Shown here piece by piece: positions 52,980 to 62,800 of a stretch of DNA of 64,000 nucleotides. The stretch lies in contig NZ_VISM01000001.1 of NCBI RefSeq assembly GCF_007827455.1, forward strand, positions 2,643,501 through 2,707,500. Reading direction: 5' to 3'. A program made the position numbers and the translations under genes. The notes under the pieces were generated by a model. It saw only the letters and a program-made list of their open reading frames with translations. It was not told the origin of the DNA and did not search any database. This DNA comes from Lutibacter sp. Hel_I_33_5. GTDB taxonomy: Bacteria > Bacteroidota > Bacteroidia > Flavobacteriales > Flavobacteriaceae. Each line of letters starts with the position of its first letter. Within the stretch, counting starts at the first letter, position 1.

Positions 52980-53837
52980 TCAAATGATTCCAAATCTTGC
53001 TAATATAAACCTAATAATAAAAGCTAGAATTCCTCCTATGATAATAAATATTATAGTAGTGATTATTAATACTAAAATGAATCTTATAAGTTTAGTAAAT
53101 GATTTCCAAAACCTTAAACTATATAACTTCCCAAAAGAGTATAAATAGTAAAACATCAATAAAATCATACTGCCAGCAAAAATTTTAGGATGAATTAATA
53201 AACTAAGAAAGAAAAAAAATATAGAAAAATACATTGAGGTACCTTGTAAATAAGCATTTATTACAATATGTTCTCCATAATTATGAGGTTTTCTATAAGT
53301 CCATTTACTTAAAAATGCATAAAAAGGTATAAAAAGAAAAACAACAAAGTTGAAATTATGTAAGATAAAGTTTACATATTTTTCTAAAAAAACGATTGTT
53401 GTTTTAGCAGAATTTTGTTCAATTTGTAACTTTTTCAATTCTTTTTCAGAAAGGTTTTTTATTTTCGATAAATCTTTTTCAGCAGTCTCTTTCATTTTTT
53501 TTATTTGCCCTTCATTTAAAGAACTTTGTATTCTTTTATAATCTTCAGAGAAAAAATTAAAAACTAAAAGCGATAGTGCTGCACCTACAGCCAAATAAGC
53601 AAATGGATTAATATATTTTTTTCTAACTCCAATGATATATTCATTAATTACTATATGAGGAGCTGTAATCATTTTTTTTAATGTTAAAAAAAATTTACTA
53701 TCTACTCCAAATACGTTGGTAAATAGTTCTATAATTAATAACTTAAAAGTTATTCTACTTTTAATCACTTTAGCGCCACAATTATCACAAAATTGAGCAT
53801 TATCTTCTAGTGGGTCTTGGCAATTTTTACAATTCAT
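52980..53837 (-). CDS. DUF3667-family membrane protein with zinc ribbon
   Basis: 285 residues. An N-terminal zinc ribbon (CKNCQDPLEDNAQFCDNCG, Cys at 3, 6, 17 and 20 approximately) is followed by the DUF3667 region (TLKKMITAPHIVINEYI, NPFAYLAVGAALSLLVF) and four or five membrane segments. A coiled part (about 100-145) lies between. Function unknown. Seven bp downstream of the CocE-type hydrolase gene on the same strand. Confidence 0.85.
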   Translation of the reverse strand: MNCKNCQDPLEDNAQFCDNCGAKVIKSRITFKLLIIELFTNVFGVDSKFFLTLKKMITAPHIVINEYIIGVRKKYINPFAYLAVGAALSLLVFNFFSEDYKRIQSSLNEGQIKKMKETAEKDLSKIKNLSEKELKKLQIEQNSAKTTIVFLEKYVNFILHNFNFVVFLFIPFYAFLSKWTYRKPHNYGEHIVINAYLQGTSMYFSIFFFFLSLLIHPKIFAGSMILLMFYYLYSFGKLYSLRFWKSFTKLIRFILVLIITTIIFIIIGGILAFIIRFILARFGII

Positions 53838-53844
53838 AACCTTT

Positions 53845-55770
53845 TTATTTTAATATCGAAAATTGAATACTAGAATCAGTAAAAACAGTATGTGTTTGCG
53901 TTTTAAAATCCTCTTTATCGGCTTTAAAAATATTATCGACATAAGTTTGAGGATTCAAATCTATTAAAGGAAACCAAGTGCTTTGTACTTGAACTTGTAG
54001 TTTATGCCCTTTTTTAAATGTGTGAAAAACATCTTGTAATTTAATATTTACTTTCGTTTTTCTGTTTGGTGTAAACGGTTCTGGGGTTTCAAAACTATTT
54101 CTAAAACGACCTCGTAAAACTTCACTTCTTACCATTAAATGATAATTACTCATTTTTAAATGTCCTTGAAGTTTGTCGTTATTTTCTTCTGCATCTGCAG
54201 GATGTACATCAATTACTTTTACAATCCAATCTGCAGCCGTTCCTGTTGTTGCTACTTTTAGTTTGGCTAAAATATCACCCGCTAACGTGAAATCTTCTGT
54301 TAAAATATCAGTTTCAAAAACCAAAACATCTGGTCTTCTTGCTGCAAAACGTTGATCGTCTGTCATGTATTTTCTTGGTGTAAAAACGGTTTTAATATCT
54401 TCAGAATAAGGAACAGGACGTTTTACATCGCTTATAAAATTAATCTTAGAAGTATTTTTTTTATTTGAAGTTAGTTCTCCATTTTCAGATAAATACCAAT
54501 CTTGTTTTACAATGTTTTTTGGCGGCCAAGAATCGTATGATTTCCAGTCTTTTCTTCCTGTATCATATACATAGGCTTCTGGTAAACCGGAGTTTTTATC
54601 ACCTTTTCCTTTTAAGAAATGATTAAAGAATTTTGTTTCAATTTCTTTTTGAAATTTTATTGAAATAGAATCACCAAAATAATAGTTTCCTACTGCGTTT
54701 CTAACTCCTGAACTTGCCCAACGACCATGATCCCAAGGACCAAAAACCATGGTGTTGTAATTTTCTTTACCGTGTTTTTCTATTCCTTTATAAGTTTCTA
54801 ATGGGCCGTATAAATCTTCAGCATCAAACCAACCACCAACAATCATTGTTGCTACTGATGAAGGAACTTTATTCATGTGTTGTATAATGCCTTTACTTTG
54901 CCAAACTGAATCATAATTTGGATGCTCAGAAATTTCTTTCCAAAAGAAATCGTCAATTCTATTTGGGTTTACAGGTTTGTTTCCATCAACAGTTTCATAC
55001 TGAAAGTATTTGTTCAAGTTTTTTAAAGGGCCAGCATCTAAAAAGAATTGATATTGATCTTGTGTATTCATTTTAGGAAATGAATACCAAGCAGAATCTG
55101 TAGGTGTGTCTTTGTATTTTCCGAATAAAGAAATTGCTCTAAAATAACTTAATAAAAAAGCTCCGTTATGACGAAAATCATCAAAAAAGAAATCTCCAAT
55201 ACAGGCTTGTGGAGAAGCTGCTTTTAATGCAGGATGTGCGTCTATTGTAGAAACTGTAGCATAATGACCAGGATAAGAAATACCCCAAGTTCCTACTTTT
55301 CCGTTATTATTGTCAACATTTTTTATTAACCAATCGATAGTGTCATACGTGTCTGAAGCTTCATCAGATTGATTTTCTTTTTTATTAGGAATATATGCAC
55401 GCATATTATCATAAACGCCTTCACTCATCCAACGTCCACGAACATCTTGATAGACAACAATATTTCCTTGTTTCATTAAATGCTTATTCGGACTGATTCT
55501 AGTCTTGTAAGAATCTTTTCCGTAAGGTCTACAACTATATGGTGTTCTTTGAAGTAGAATAGGATATGTCTTACTTTTATTTTTTGGAGAATAGACAACA
55601 GTATGAAGTCTTGTACCATCTCTCATGGTAATGTTCACTTCTTCTTTGTCATAATTTTCTTGAACGTAAGTGTCCTTCTTGTCAATTTTTTTTACAGTTT
55701 CTTTATTACAATTAAATAAAAAAATGATACAAATAAGGGATGAAAATGCTAATTGAATTGATTTTTTCAT
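53845..55770 (-). CDS. CocE/NonD-family hydrolase, lipoprotein
   Basis: 641 residues of the X-Pro dipeptidyl-peptidase S15/CocE family. A lipoprotein signal ends at Cys21 (FLFNC). The nucleophile is in GTWGISYPGHYA, the Asp probably in GGWFDAEDLYG and the His in GPWDHGRWA. A C-terminal jelly-roll domain (about 440-640) completes the fold. Peptidase or glutaryl-7-ACA-acylase-like activity is usual for the family. Followed by DUF3667. Confidence 0.88.
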   Translation of the reverse strand: MKKSIQLAFSSLICIIFLFNCNKETVKKIDKKDTYVQENYDKEEVNITMRDGTRLHTVVYSPKNKSKTYPILLQRTPYSCRPYGKDSYKTRISPNKHLMKQGNIVVYQDVRGRWMSEGVYDNMRAYIPNKKENQSDEASDTYDTIDWLIKNVDNNNGKVGTWGISYPGHYATVSTIDAHPALKAASPQACIGDFFFDDFRHNGAFLLSYFRAISLFGKYKDTPTDSAWYSFPKMNTQDQYQFFLDAGPLKNLNKYFQYETVDGNKPVNPNRIDDFFWKEISEHPNYDSVWQSKGIIQHMNKVPSSVATMIVGGWFDAEDLYGPLETYKGIEKHGKENYNTMVFGPWDHGRWASSGVRNAVGNYYFGDSISIKFQKEIETKFFNHFLKGKGDKNSGLPEAYVYDTGRKDWKSYDSWPPKNIVKQDWYLSENGELTSNKKNTSKINFISDVKRPVPYSEDIKTVFTPRKYMTDDQRFAARRPDVLVFETDILTEDFTLAGDILAKLKVATTGTAADWIVKVIDVHPADAEENNDKLQGHLKMSNYHLMVRSEVLRGRFRNSFETPEPFTPNRKTKVNIKLQDVFHTFKKGHKLQVQVQSTWFPLIDLNPQTYVDNIFKADKEDFKTQTHTVFTDSSIQFSILK

Positions 55771-55845
55771 TTTAAATTCTAGTTAGTTTGCTATAAATCT
55801 ACAAAAGAAAAATGAAAACTGTATATTTATAGAAATCTATTCTAA

Positions 55846-56646
55846 ATGAAAAATTTCAAGGACAAAATAGTTGTAGTTACTGGAGCTGCTTCAGGAATGG
55901 GAAAAGCATATGCATTAGAATTTGCAAAATTAGGAGCTAAACTAGCATTATGTGATTTTAATTTTGAAGATTTACAAAAAGTTGCGTTAACAGTAGAATC
56001 AATAATTGGTAAAGAAAGCGTTTATACTCAAAACGTAGATGTTTCTGATAAAGATCAAGTTTTTGACTTTGCGGATAAAGTGAAATCAACTTTTGGTAAT
56101 GCACATGTAGTAATTAATAATGCTGGAATAGAAGGAGCTGTGGTACAATTTAAAGATATAGATATATCCGACTATAAAAGGGTAATGGATATTAATTTTT
56201 ATGGAGTTGTTTATGGGTCTAAAGCTTTTTTACCGCAATTAGAGGCGAACAATGAAGGTGCTTTAGTTAATGTAGCCAGTATATTTGGGTTAATAGGTGT
56301 TATAGCTAATACAGATTATTGTGCTTCAAAATTTGCTGTTACCGGTTTTACAGAATCATTAGTTTTAGAATATTATAAAAGTCCAATTTCTATCCATTGT
56401 TTACATCCAGGAGGTATCAATACTAATATTGCACATAAATCTGAGAATCAAGAATTTTCAAAAAAATATTTAATAACTCCTCCATCTGATATTGTAAAGT
56501 ATGTTATTAAATCTATACAAGTTAATAGACCTAAAATAGTTTATGGTGAAGGTTCGTTTAAAGCGAGATTTGCAGCAAATTTTTTGCCTAAAAAACTCTA
56601 CAACTTTTTAGCGTGGAAAGAATTTAAAAAAACATTAAAACATTAA
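55846..56646 (+). CDS. Short-chain dehydrogenase/reductase (copy 1)
   Basis: 266-residue classical SDR. TGAASGMGKAYA is the coenzyme motif, NNAGIEG the NAG motif, and S-Y-K are in VASIFG, TDYCASK. Asp in CDFNFED after beta-2 suggests NAD+ preference. The next gene is a close paralogue. Both lie opposite a Baeyer-Villiger-type monooxygenase gene. The C-terminus is basic (KEFKKTLKH). Confidence 0.9.
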   Translation: MKNFKDKIVVVTGAASGMGKAYALEFAKLGAKLALCDFNFEDLQKVALTVESIIGKESVYTQNVDVSDKDQVFDFADKVKSTFGNAHVVINNAGIEGAVVQFKDIDISDYKRVMDINFYGVVYGSKAFLPQLEANNEGALVNVASIFGLIGVIANTDYCASKFAVTGFTESLVLEYYKSPISIHCLHPGGINTNIAHKSENQEFSKKYLITPPSDIVKYVIKSIQVNRPKIVYGEGSFKARFAANFLPKKLYNFLAWKEFKKTLKH

Positions 56647-56649
56647 AAG

Positions 56650-57480
56650 TTGAAAAACTTCAAAAATAAAATAGTAGTTGTTACAGGAGCTGCATCAGGC
56701 ATGGGGAAATCGTATGCTATTGAATTTGCTAAATTGGGGGCTAAGTTAGCTTTATGTGATTTTAATTTTGACGGACTAAAAGAAGTTATTTTAGAAGTAG
56801 AGGCTATAATTGGTAAAGAAAATGTTTATATCCAAAAAGTAGATGTGTCTAATAAAGAACAGATATTTGACTTTGCCAATAATGTAAAAACAACTTTAGG
56901 AAATGCACATGTAGTAATTAACAATGCAGGAATTGAAGGTGATTTAAAACCTTTTTACAATATTGAAATTGATGATTTTAAAAGGTTAATGGATGTTAAT
57001 TTTTACGGTGTTGTTTATGGTTCTAAAGCATTTTTACCACAATTAGTGGCAAATAAAGAAGGAGCTTTAGTAAATGTATCTAGTGTCTTTGGGTTAATTG
57101 CTCCTCCTATAAATTCTGATTATGCAGCATCTAAATTTGCTGTTCGAGGTTTTACAGAATCGTTAATGGCAGAATTTCATAAAAGCCCAATTTCTATCCA
57201 TTGTTTACATCCAGGAGGAATTAAAACAAATATTTCCAAGAAAGAACATGTTGTAAAACATGTTGCTAAAAACTTAACAACTTCTCCAGAAAAAATTGTA
57301 AAACATGTTATAAAATCAATCGTTAAGAAACAACCAAAAATAGTTTATGGAAATGGTGCATTTAAGTTTTGGTTTATATCAAATTTTGTTCCTAAGAAAT
57401 GGTTATTTTCATTTATGAGACGTGAATTAAAAAGTGATGTAAATACAGATTCATTTAAAACCTTTAATGCTAATTTTTAG
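56650..57480 (+). CDS. Short-chain dehydrogenase/reductase (copy 2)
   Basis: 276-residue paralogue of the preceding SDR, similar along the whole length: same TGAASGMGKSYA motif, CDFNFDG, INNAGIEG, and active-site YAASK (copy 1 has YCASK). The start is TTG, placed 3 bp after the stop of copy 1 and supported by alignment of the two N-termini (KNFKNKIVVVTG against KNFKDKIVVVTG). The tandem arrangement implies local duplication. The 3' end overlaps the monooxygenase gene by 11 bp. Confidence 0.9.
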   Translation: MKNFKNKIVVVTGAASGMGKSYAIEFAKLGAKLALCDFNFDGLKEVILEVEAIIGKENVYIQKVDVSNKEQIFDFANNVKTTLGNAHVVINNAGIEGDLKPFYNIEIDDFKRLMDVNFYGVVYGSKAFLPQLVANKEGALVNVSSVFGLIAPPINSDYAASKFAVRGFTESLMAEFHKSPISIHCLHPGGIKTNISKKEHVVKHVAKNLTTSPEKIVKHVIKSIVKKQPKIVYGNGAFKFWFISNFVPKKWLFSFMRRELKSDVNTDSFKTFNANF

Positions 57481-58924
57481 TAAAAACTAAACGCTTTTCA
57501 TTTATTTTATCAATCCTTAAAACTTTATAATCTAAAATAAAGTTTTGATACAATCTCCAAGGAAATCTATCACCTTGTTTAGGTAAAATGTCGATAGCTC
57601 TATGTATGTAACCAGAATCTAAATTGATTAAAGGGATTTGTCCTAAATTTTCTTCAATTACTTGTGATTTTACTGCGGAGTAATTATTTTTATCTAGGTA
57701 TTTTAACATTCTAGAAATATACTCACTCGTTAAATCACTTTTTAAAGTCCAAGAAGCATTTGTATAGCCTGCAAAAACAAAAAAGTTTGGCAATTCACTT
57801 AGCATTAATCCTTTGTAAATAAATTGTTTTGTAATATCAAAAGGAACATTGTCCAAAGATATTTTTGCCCCACCAAAAGGTAAAAGGCTTAAACCTGTAG
57901 CGCTTACAATAATATCTGCTTCTACAATTTGACCTGAATTTAATTTGATGCCATTTTCTACAAAAGTATCAATTGTGTCTGTAATTACATCTGCTTTTCC
58001 AGCTTTTAAAGCCTTAAAAAAATCGCCATCTGGTACTAAACAAAAACGTTGATCCCAAGGTTTATAATTGGGTGTAAAATGAGGTTCTATAGGGAAATCG
58101 CCTAATTCTTTTTTTATTCCTTTGAAAATGAGTTTTTTCATTGTTTCAGGAAACTTTCTGCACAAATTAAAAAACAACATATCTGTTAAAATATTTTTAG
58201 TTCTCACTAAAGTATGTGCAATTTTACCTGGTAGTATTTTTTTTATAAAACCAGCAATTTTATCTTTGTTAGGAAGTGCTGCAATATAAGTAGGTGATCT
58301 TTGAAGCATGGTAACTTTTTGAACTTTATCAGCTATAGAAGGCACTATAGTTACTGCAGTTGCACCACTACCTATTACCACTACTTTTTTATTACTATAA
58401 TCTAAATTAATATCCCATTTTTGCGGATGGATAAAAGTTCCTTTAAAATTTTCTAATCCTTTAAATTTAGGTGTGTAACCATGATCGTAATTATAGTAAC
58501 CACTACAATTAAAAATATGATTTGAAGTATAGAAGGATTCTTCCTTGGTAATAGGATTGATCGTTTTTACAGTCCATAAATTGGTAGAAGTATCAAAATT
58601 ACAAGAAATTACTTTTTGATTGAAAGTAATATTTTCTGTCACTTTAAATTCTTCTGAAGCCTCTTTTAAATATTTTAAGATTGAAGGTGCAGGTGCAAAA
58701 GATTTATCATCATCCCAAGTTTTAAAAGAATAACCAAATGTGTACATATCAGAATCTGAACGAATTCCTGGATATTTAAATAAACTCCAAGTACCCCCAA
58801 TTTCTGTTCTTGCTTCTAAGATTTTGTATGTTTTGTTTTTGTTTTTTCTATGTAAATGGCAAGCAGCTCCAATGCCAGATAATCCTGCTCCTATAATAAC
58901 GATGTCAAATTGATTTTTACTCAT
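57470..58924 (-). CDS. Flavin-containing monooxygenase, Baeyer-Villiger type
   Basis: 484 residues. FAD motif VIIGAGLSGIGAACHL near the start, the Baeyer-Villiger fingerprint FKGTFIHPQKWD (FxGxxxHxxxW) near 165-176, and the NADPH motif VVVIGSGATAVTIVP. The enzyme would insert oxygen into ketones or aldehydes using NADPH and O2. It faces the two SDR genes, whose products could oxidise alcohols to its substrates; this is inference. Confidence 0.9.
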   Translation of the reverse strand: MSKNQFDIVIIGAGLSGIGAACHLHRKNKNKTYKILEARTEIGGTWSLFKYPGIRSDSDMYTFGYSFKTWDDDKSFAPAPSILKYLKEASEEFKVTENITFNQKVISCNFDTSTNLWTVKTINPITKEESFYTSNHIFNCSGYYNYDHGYTPKFKGLENFKGTFIHPQKWDINLDYSNKKVVVIGSGATAVTIVPSIADKVQKVTMLQRSPTYIAALPNKDKIAGFIKKILPGKIAHTLVRTKNILTDMLFFNLCRKFPETMKKLIFKGIKKELGDFPIEPHFTPNYKPWDQRFCLVPDGDFFKALKAGKADVITDTIDTFVENGIKLNSGQIVEADIIVSATGLSLLPFGGAKISLDNVPFDITKQFIYKGLMLSELPNFFVFAGYTNASWTLKSDLTSEYISRMLKYLDKNNYSAVKSQVIEENLGQIPLINLDSGYIHRAIDILPKQGDRFPWRLYQNFILDYKVLRIDKINEKRLVFTKN

Positions 58925-58958
58925 TTAATATTTTTAAAAGTGATTAAAAGTACGAAAT

Positions 58959-58997
58959 AATTAATTGTAGAAAATTATCTTAAATTAATTGTAGAAA
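58959..58997. repeat. 15-bp direct repeat between divergent genes
   Basis: AATTAATTGTAGAAA occurs twice (58959-58973 and 58983-58997), 24 bp apart centre to centre, between the monooxygenase and PfpI genes. It is a candidate operator. Confidence 0.4.
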
Positions 58998-59030
58998 GAA
59001 TTGTATTTTTAGATACTAAATTATTTAAAT

Positions 59031-59768
59031 ATGAAAAATATATTTTATGTTTTTTTGGTCGTTTTTTTAACTAGTTGCATGACTAAAGTTGATAAAGAAA
59101 ATGTAGAACAAAGCGAAAAAAAGGTGTTTCCTAAACTAAAAAAAGATCGGTATAATGTTGCTTTTTTAATAATGGATGGAACCTATAATACAGAACTTAC
59201 AGCTCCTTATGATATTTTTCAGCATACTATTTTTAGGAAAGGGATAAAACCAATGAATGTGTTTACGGTTGCAAATACAGATAAAGCAATAACTTCTTTT
59301 GAAGGAATGAGAATTCTTCCTGATTTCAATTATTTAAAAGATTCGTTACCTAAGATTGATATTTTAGTTGTGCCAAGTGCCGAACATCATTTAGATACAG
59401 ATTTAGAAGATGAGAAATTAATAGCGTTTGTTCAAAAAGTTGATAAAGAAGCGCAATATATTACTTCTCATTGTGATGGTGCTTTTGTGCTAGCAAAGGC
59501 AGGAATTTTAGATGGTAAAGTATCTACTACTTTTCCTTCAGATATTGATAAAATGAGAATCATGTTTCCTGATTTAGACATAAGAAAAGAAGTTTTATTT
59601 GTTCATGATGGAAAATATATTACTTCAGCTGGTGGCGCAAAATCTTTTGAAGCAGCATTATATTTATGCGAATATTTATACGGACCAGAAATTGCTAGAA
59701 GTTTAGCAGGTGGATTAGTAATAGATTGGGATTTAGAAAAAGTGCCACATTTTATTATTAATGATTAA
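59031..59768 (+). CDS. DJ-1/PfpI-family lipoprotein
   Basis: 245 residues. A lipoprotein signal ends at Cys16 (LTSCM). The rest is a DJ-1/PfpI domain with the nucleophile elbow SHCDGAFVLA (Cys148), of the type found fused in AraC-like GATase1 regulators, but no helix-turn-helix is present here. The export signal is unusual for the superfamily. Possible amidase, glyoxalase or chaperone activity; not determined. Confidence 0.83.
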   Translation: MKNIFYVFLVVFLTSCMTKVDKENVEQSEKKVFPKLKKDRYNVAFLIMDGTYNTELTAPYDIFQHTIFRKGIKPMNVFTVANTDKAITSFEGMRILPDFNYLKDSLPKIDILVVPSAEHHLDTDLEDEKLIAFVQKVDKEAQYITSHCDGAFVLAKAGILDGKVSTTFPSDIDKMRIMFPDLDIRKEVLFVHDGKYITSAGGAKSFEAALYLCEYLYGPEIARSLAGGLVIDWDLEKVPHFIIND

Positions 59769-59833
59769 GAGTCTGGAATGATTTTTGATAAATTTTAACT
59801 ATCTTTAAATCAGTATTCTAAAAAAAAAATATT

Positions 59834-62800
59834 ATGAAAAAAACTACTTCTTTATTATTGGTTATGTTGTTTTTAGGATTGTCTGTACAATCTCAAACTA
59901 CAAAAAATTCACTTCGTACAATTGCTGGAACTATCTCAAATGGGGAAAAAATAGTATCAAATGTTACTATTCTCAATAAGAATTCATTAAAAGGGACAGT
60001 AACAAATACTTACGGAAATTATGAAATTTCAGCAAAAACAAATGATGTTTTAGAATTTAGTTATGTAGGGTATAAAAAAGTAACTATTCAAATTGAAGAC
60101 GTTACTAAAACGCTAAATATTACGTTGACTCAAGTACGAAATGAGTTAGATGAAGTAGTCGTAACAACCAAAAAAAGAGATAAAAGAACTCCCATAGAAA
60201 AAGCAATGACTATGGAGTTTACTAGTTTTGATGGGAGAAAAATTAAACCAGGAAGAAGTTCAGGTGCCGTATTTTATTATGATAATAAAGATTTGAAAGT
60301 ATTTAACACGCAATTTTTAGATCAAGTATTAGCAAGTAGGTTTTTTAATGTTAGAAACTTGGATTATGATGGTGTTTTTTATAAAATTGCACAAGCACCA
60401 CCAATAGAGTTTTCTGAAGTAGAGCATATGTTTGTTATGAAAAAAGCAAATTTAGTAATTATAAGAACAAAGAACCATCCAGATGTACGAAAAGCTAAGA
60501 TAGCGGAAATAACTGCTAAAAACCAAAATCAATATTATTATGAAAAAGATGCATTGGCTATAAAAAAACTAAGTAAAGTAAAAGGAGAGTTAAAAAATAT
60601 TACTGGTAGTGTTTCACACTTAGAAAATTCGTTAGAAGGTGTTCATGTTGTTAATAGAACTAGAAATTTAGGAGTAAAAACAGATGAAAATGGTCGTTAT
60701 AGAATAGCAGTTAATACAGGTGATATTTTAAAATATTCTTATGTTGGGTTTAATTCAGTTCAGATAATTGTTGAAGATATTACTTCTGTATTAAATATAA
60801 AAATATCCCCAAAAGTTAGTCAATTAGATGAAGTAACTGTAGCAACTAAAAAAAGAGTTAAAAGAACGCCAATAGAAAAGGCAATGAAAATGGAGATTTC
60901 TGGTTTTGGGAAAGTTGCTAAAAGTTATGGAGCAGTATCTTATTTTGATAATGAAGCCATGAAAGTATTTGCACCAGGTCTCCCATTAGAAGAAGTGCTT
61001 AATGGTCGATTATCTTTAAGGAAAGAAAAAAATGATTTTGGTGAAGATGTTCTTAAGTTTAGAACTGTTTTTGGAGATTTAATAGAAGCTACTATAGATT
61101 ATGATGGGGATTATTATAAAATAGCACCGCCAATAGATTTTTCTGAAGTGGAGCATATGTTTGTAATGAAAAAAGAGGCATTAATAATTATTAGAACAAA
61201 AAATCATCCAGATGTAAGAAAAGCCAAGATTGCTGAGGTAACTGCTCAGAATCAAAATCAAAATTATTATGAAGAAGATGCATTGGTTTTAAAAAAACCA
61301 AGTAAAGTTAAGGGAGGGTTAAAAAATATTACTGGTAGTGTTTCACACTTAGAAAATGCATTAGAAGGTGTTCATGTTGTTAATAGAACTAGAAATTTAG
61401 GAGTAAAAACAGATAAAAATGGTCATTATACAATAGCTGTTAATACAGGCGATATTTTAAAATATTCTTATGTTGGGTTTAATTCAGTTCAAATAGTTGT
61501 TGAAGATATTACTTCTGTATTAAATATAAAGATATCTCCAAAAGTTAACCAACTAGATAATGTAATAGTAACTAGTAAAAAGAAACAATTAAATAAAGTA
61601 GCATTGTATGGTCAAAAAGAAATAGCTACAATAAGTACTTCAGCTGGTAAATTAAATCTTAAAGGATCTGGTTTTGACGTTGATTATTTATCAGGAAAAG
61701 ACCTACCATCTTACTGTGATGCAGCTCCAAAAGGAGCAAATCCATTAAAGTGTGCAGCTGAGAATAAATTTCCTTTTTTAGTTCGTTTACATGAGACTGA
61801 TTCAGAACCAGTTTGGGATATAGATGGAGTTAAATATGATACTAATCAATTACCTCAATTTTCTGTTTCTGAAGTTACGGACATGTGGCTATTAAAAAAT
61901 GCATCTGCAAGATTTGGCGCTAAAAAAGTGATTATTGTAAAAACGGTAAGAAACCTTGAAAATTTAAAAGCAGAAAAAGAGAAAGTTGCAGAAAAACATA
62001 AAAATCAACAATTTTATAAAGAGGATGCTTTTGTTGCCAAAAATAATATTTCTAATGAAAATAGTAAAAGGCAAAAAAGAAAAAATACTATAAGAATAAT
62101 AATAGAAGGAAAAGTAGTTTCAAACAATGTACCCATAAGAGATGTAAATATTAGAGTAGAAGGAAGTGCTGTTGGTGTTTTTTCTAATGCTAATGGAGAA
62201 TTTAAATTAGAAACCTATACTGGAGATATCTTACGTTTTAGTCATATTTCTTACGAAAATTTAGCTGTTGTTATAGAGAATGATACAAAAGTTTTAAACA
62301 TTACTCTAACACCATTAATAAATGAGTTGGACGAAGTAACAGCTATAAATTTAAAATCGAAAGGCAGAGCCACTATTAAAGCTAAAAAAGCAAATAAAAA
62401 ATTTGTTACTGCACGTGGTAATATCGATCCAAAAAGAACAGGTTTTGCAATGTCTTTTGTAGATGGAGAAGATATCTACAGTATATATCCATCAATAACT
62501 GATGCATTAGTTGGTAAAGTGCCCGGTGTTAGGAAAGATTTTATTACTGGAAAATTAATTATTAGAGAAAGTACTTCTATTAATACACCTTATTATGCTA
62601 TTTGGGATGTAGATGGTTATATTTTTGAAGATGAACCTCCAATTGATTTAAATAATATTAAAAGTGTACGTATTTTAAAAACCTTAGCGGGTACAAATAA
62701 ATACGGAACTAGAGGTGTTGGTGGGGTTGCAGTTGTAAAAACTAAATCAGGTAATTTTAACCCAAAAAATGCAGCACAAAATAAAATTAATGATAAATAT

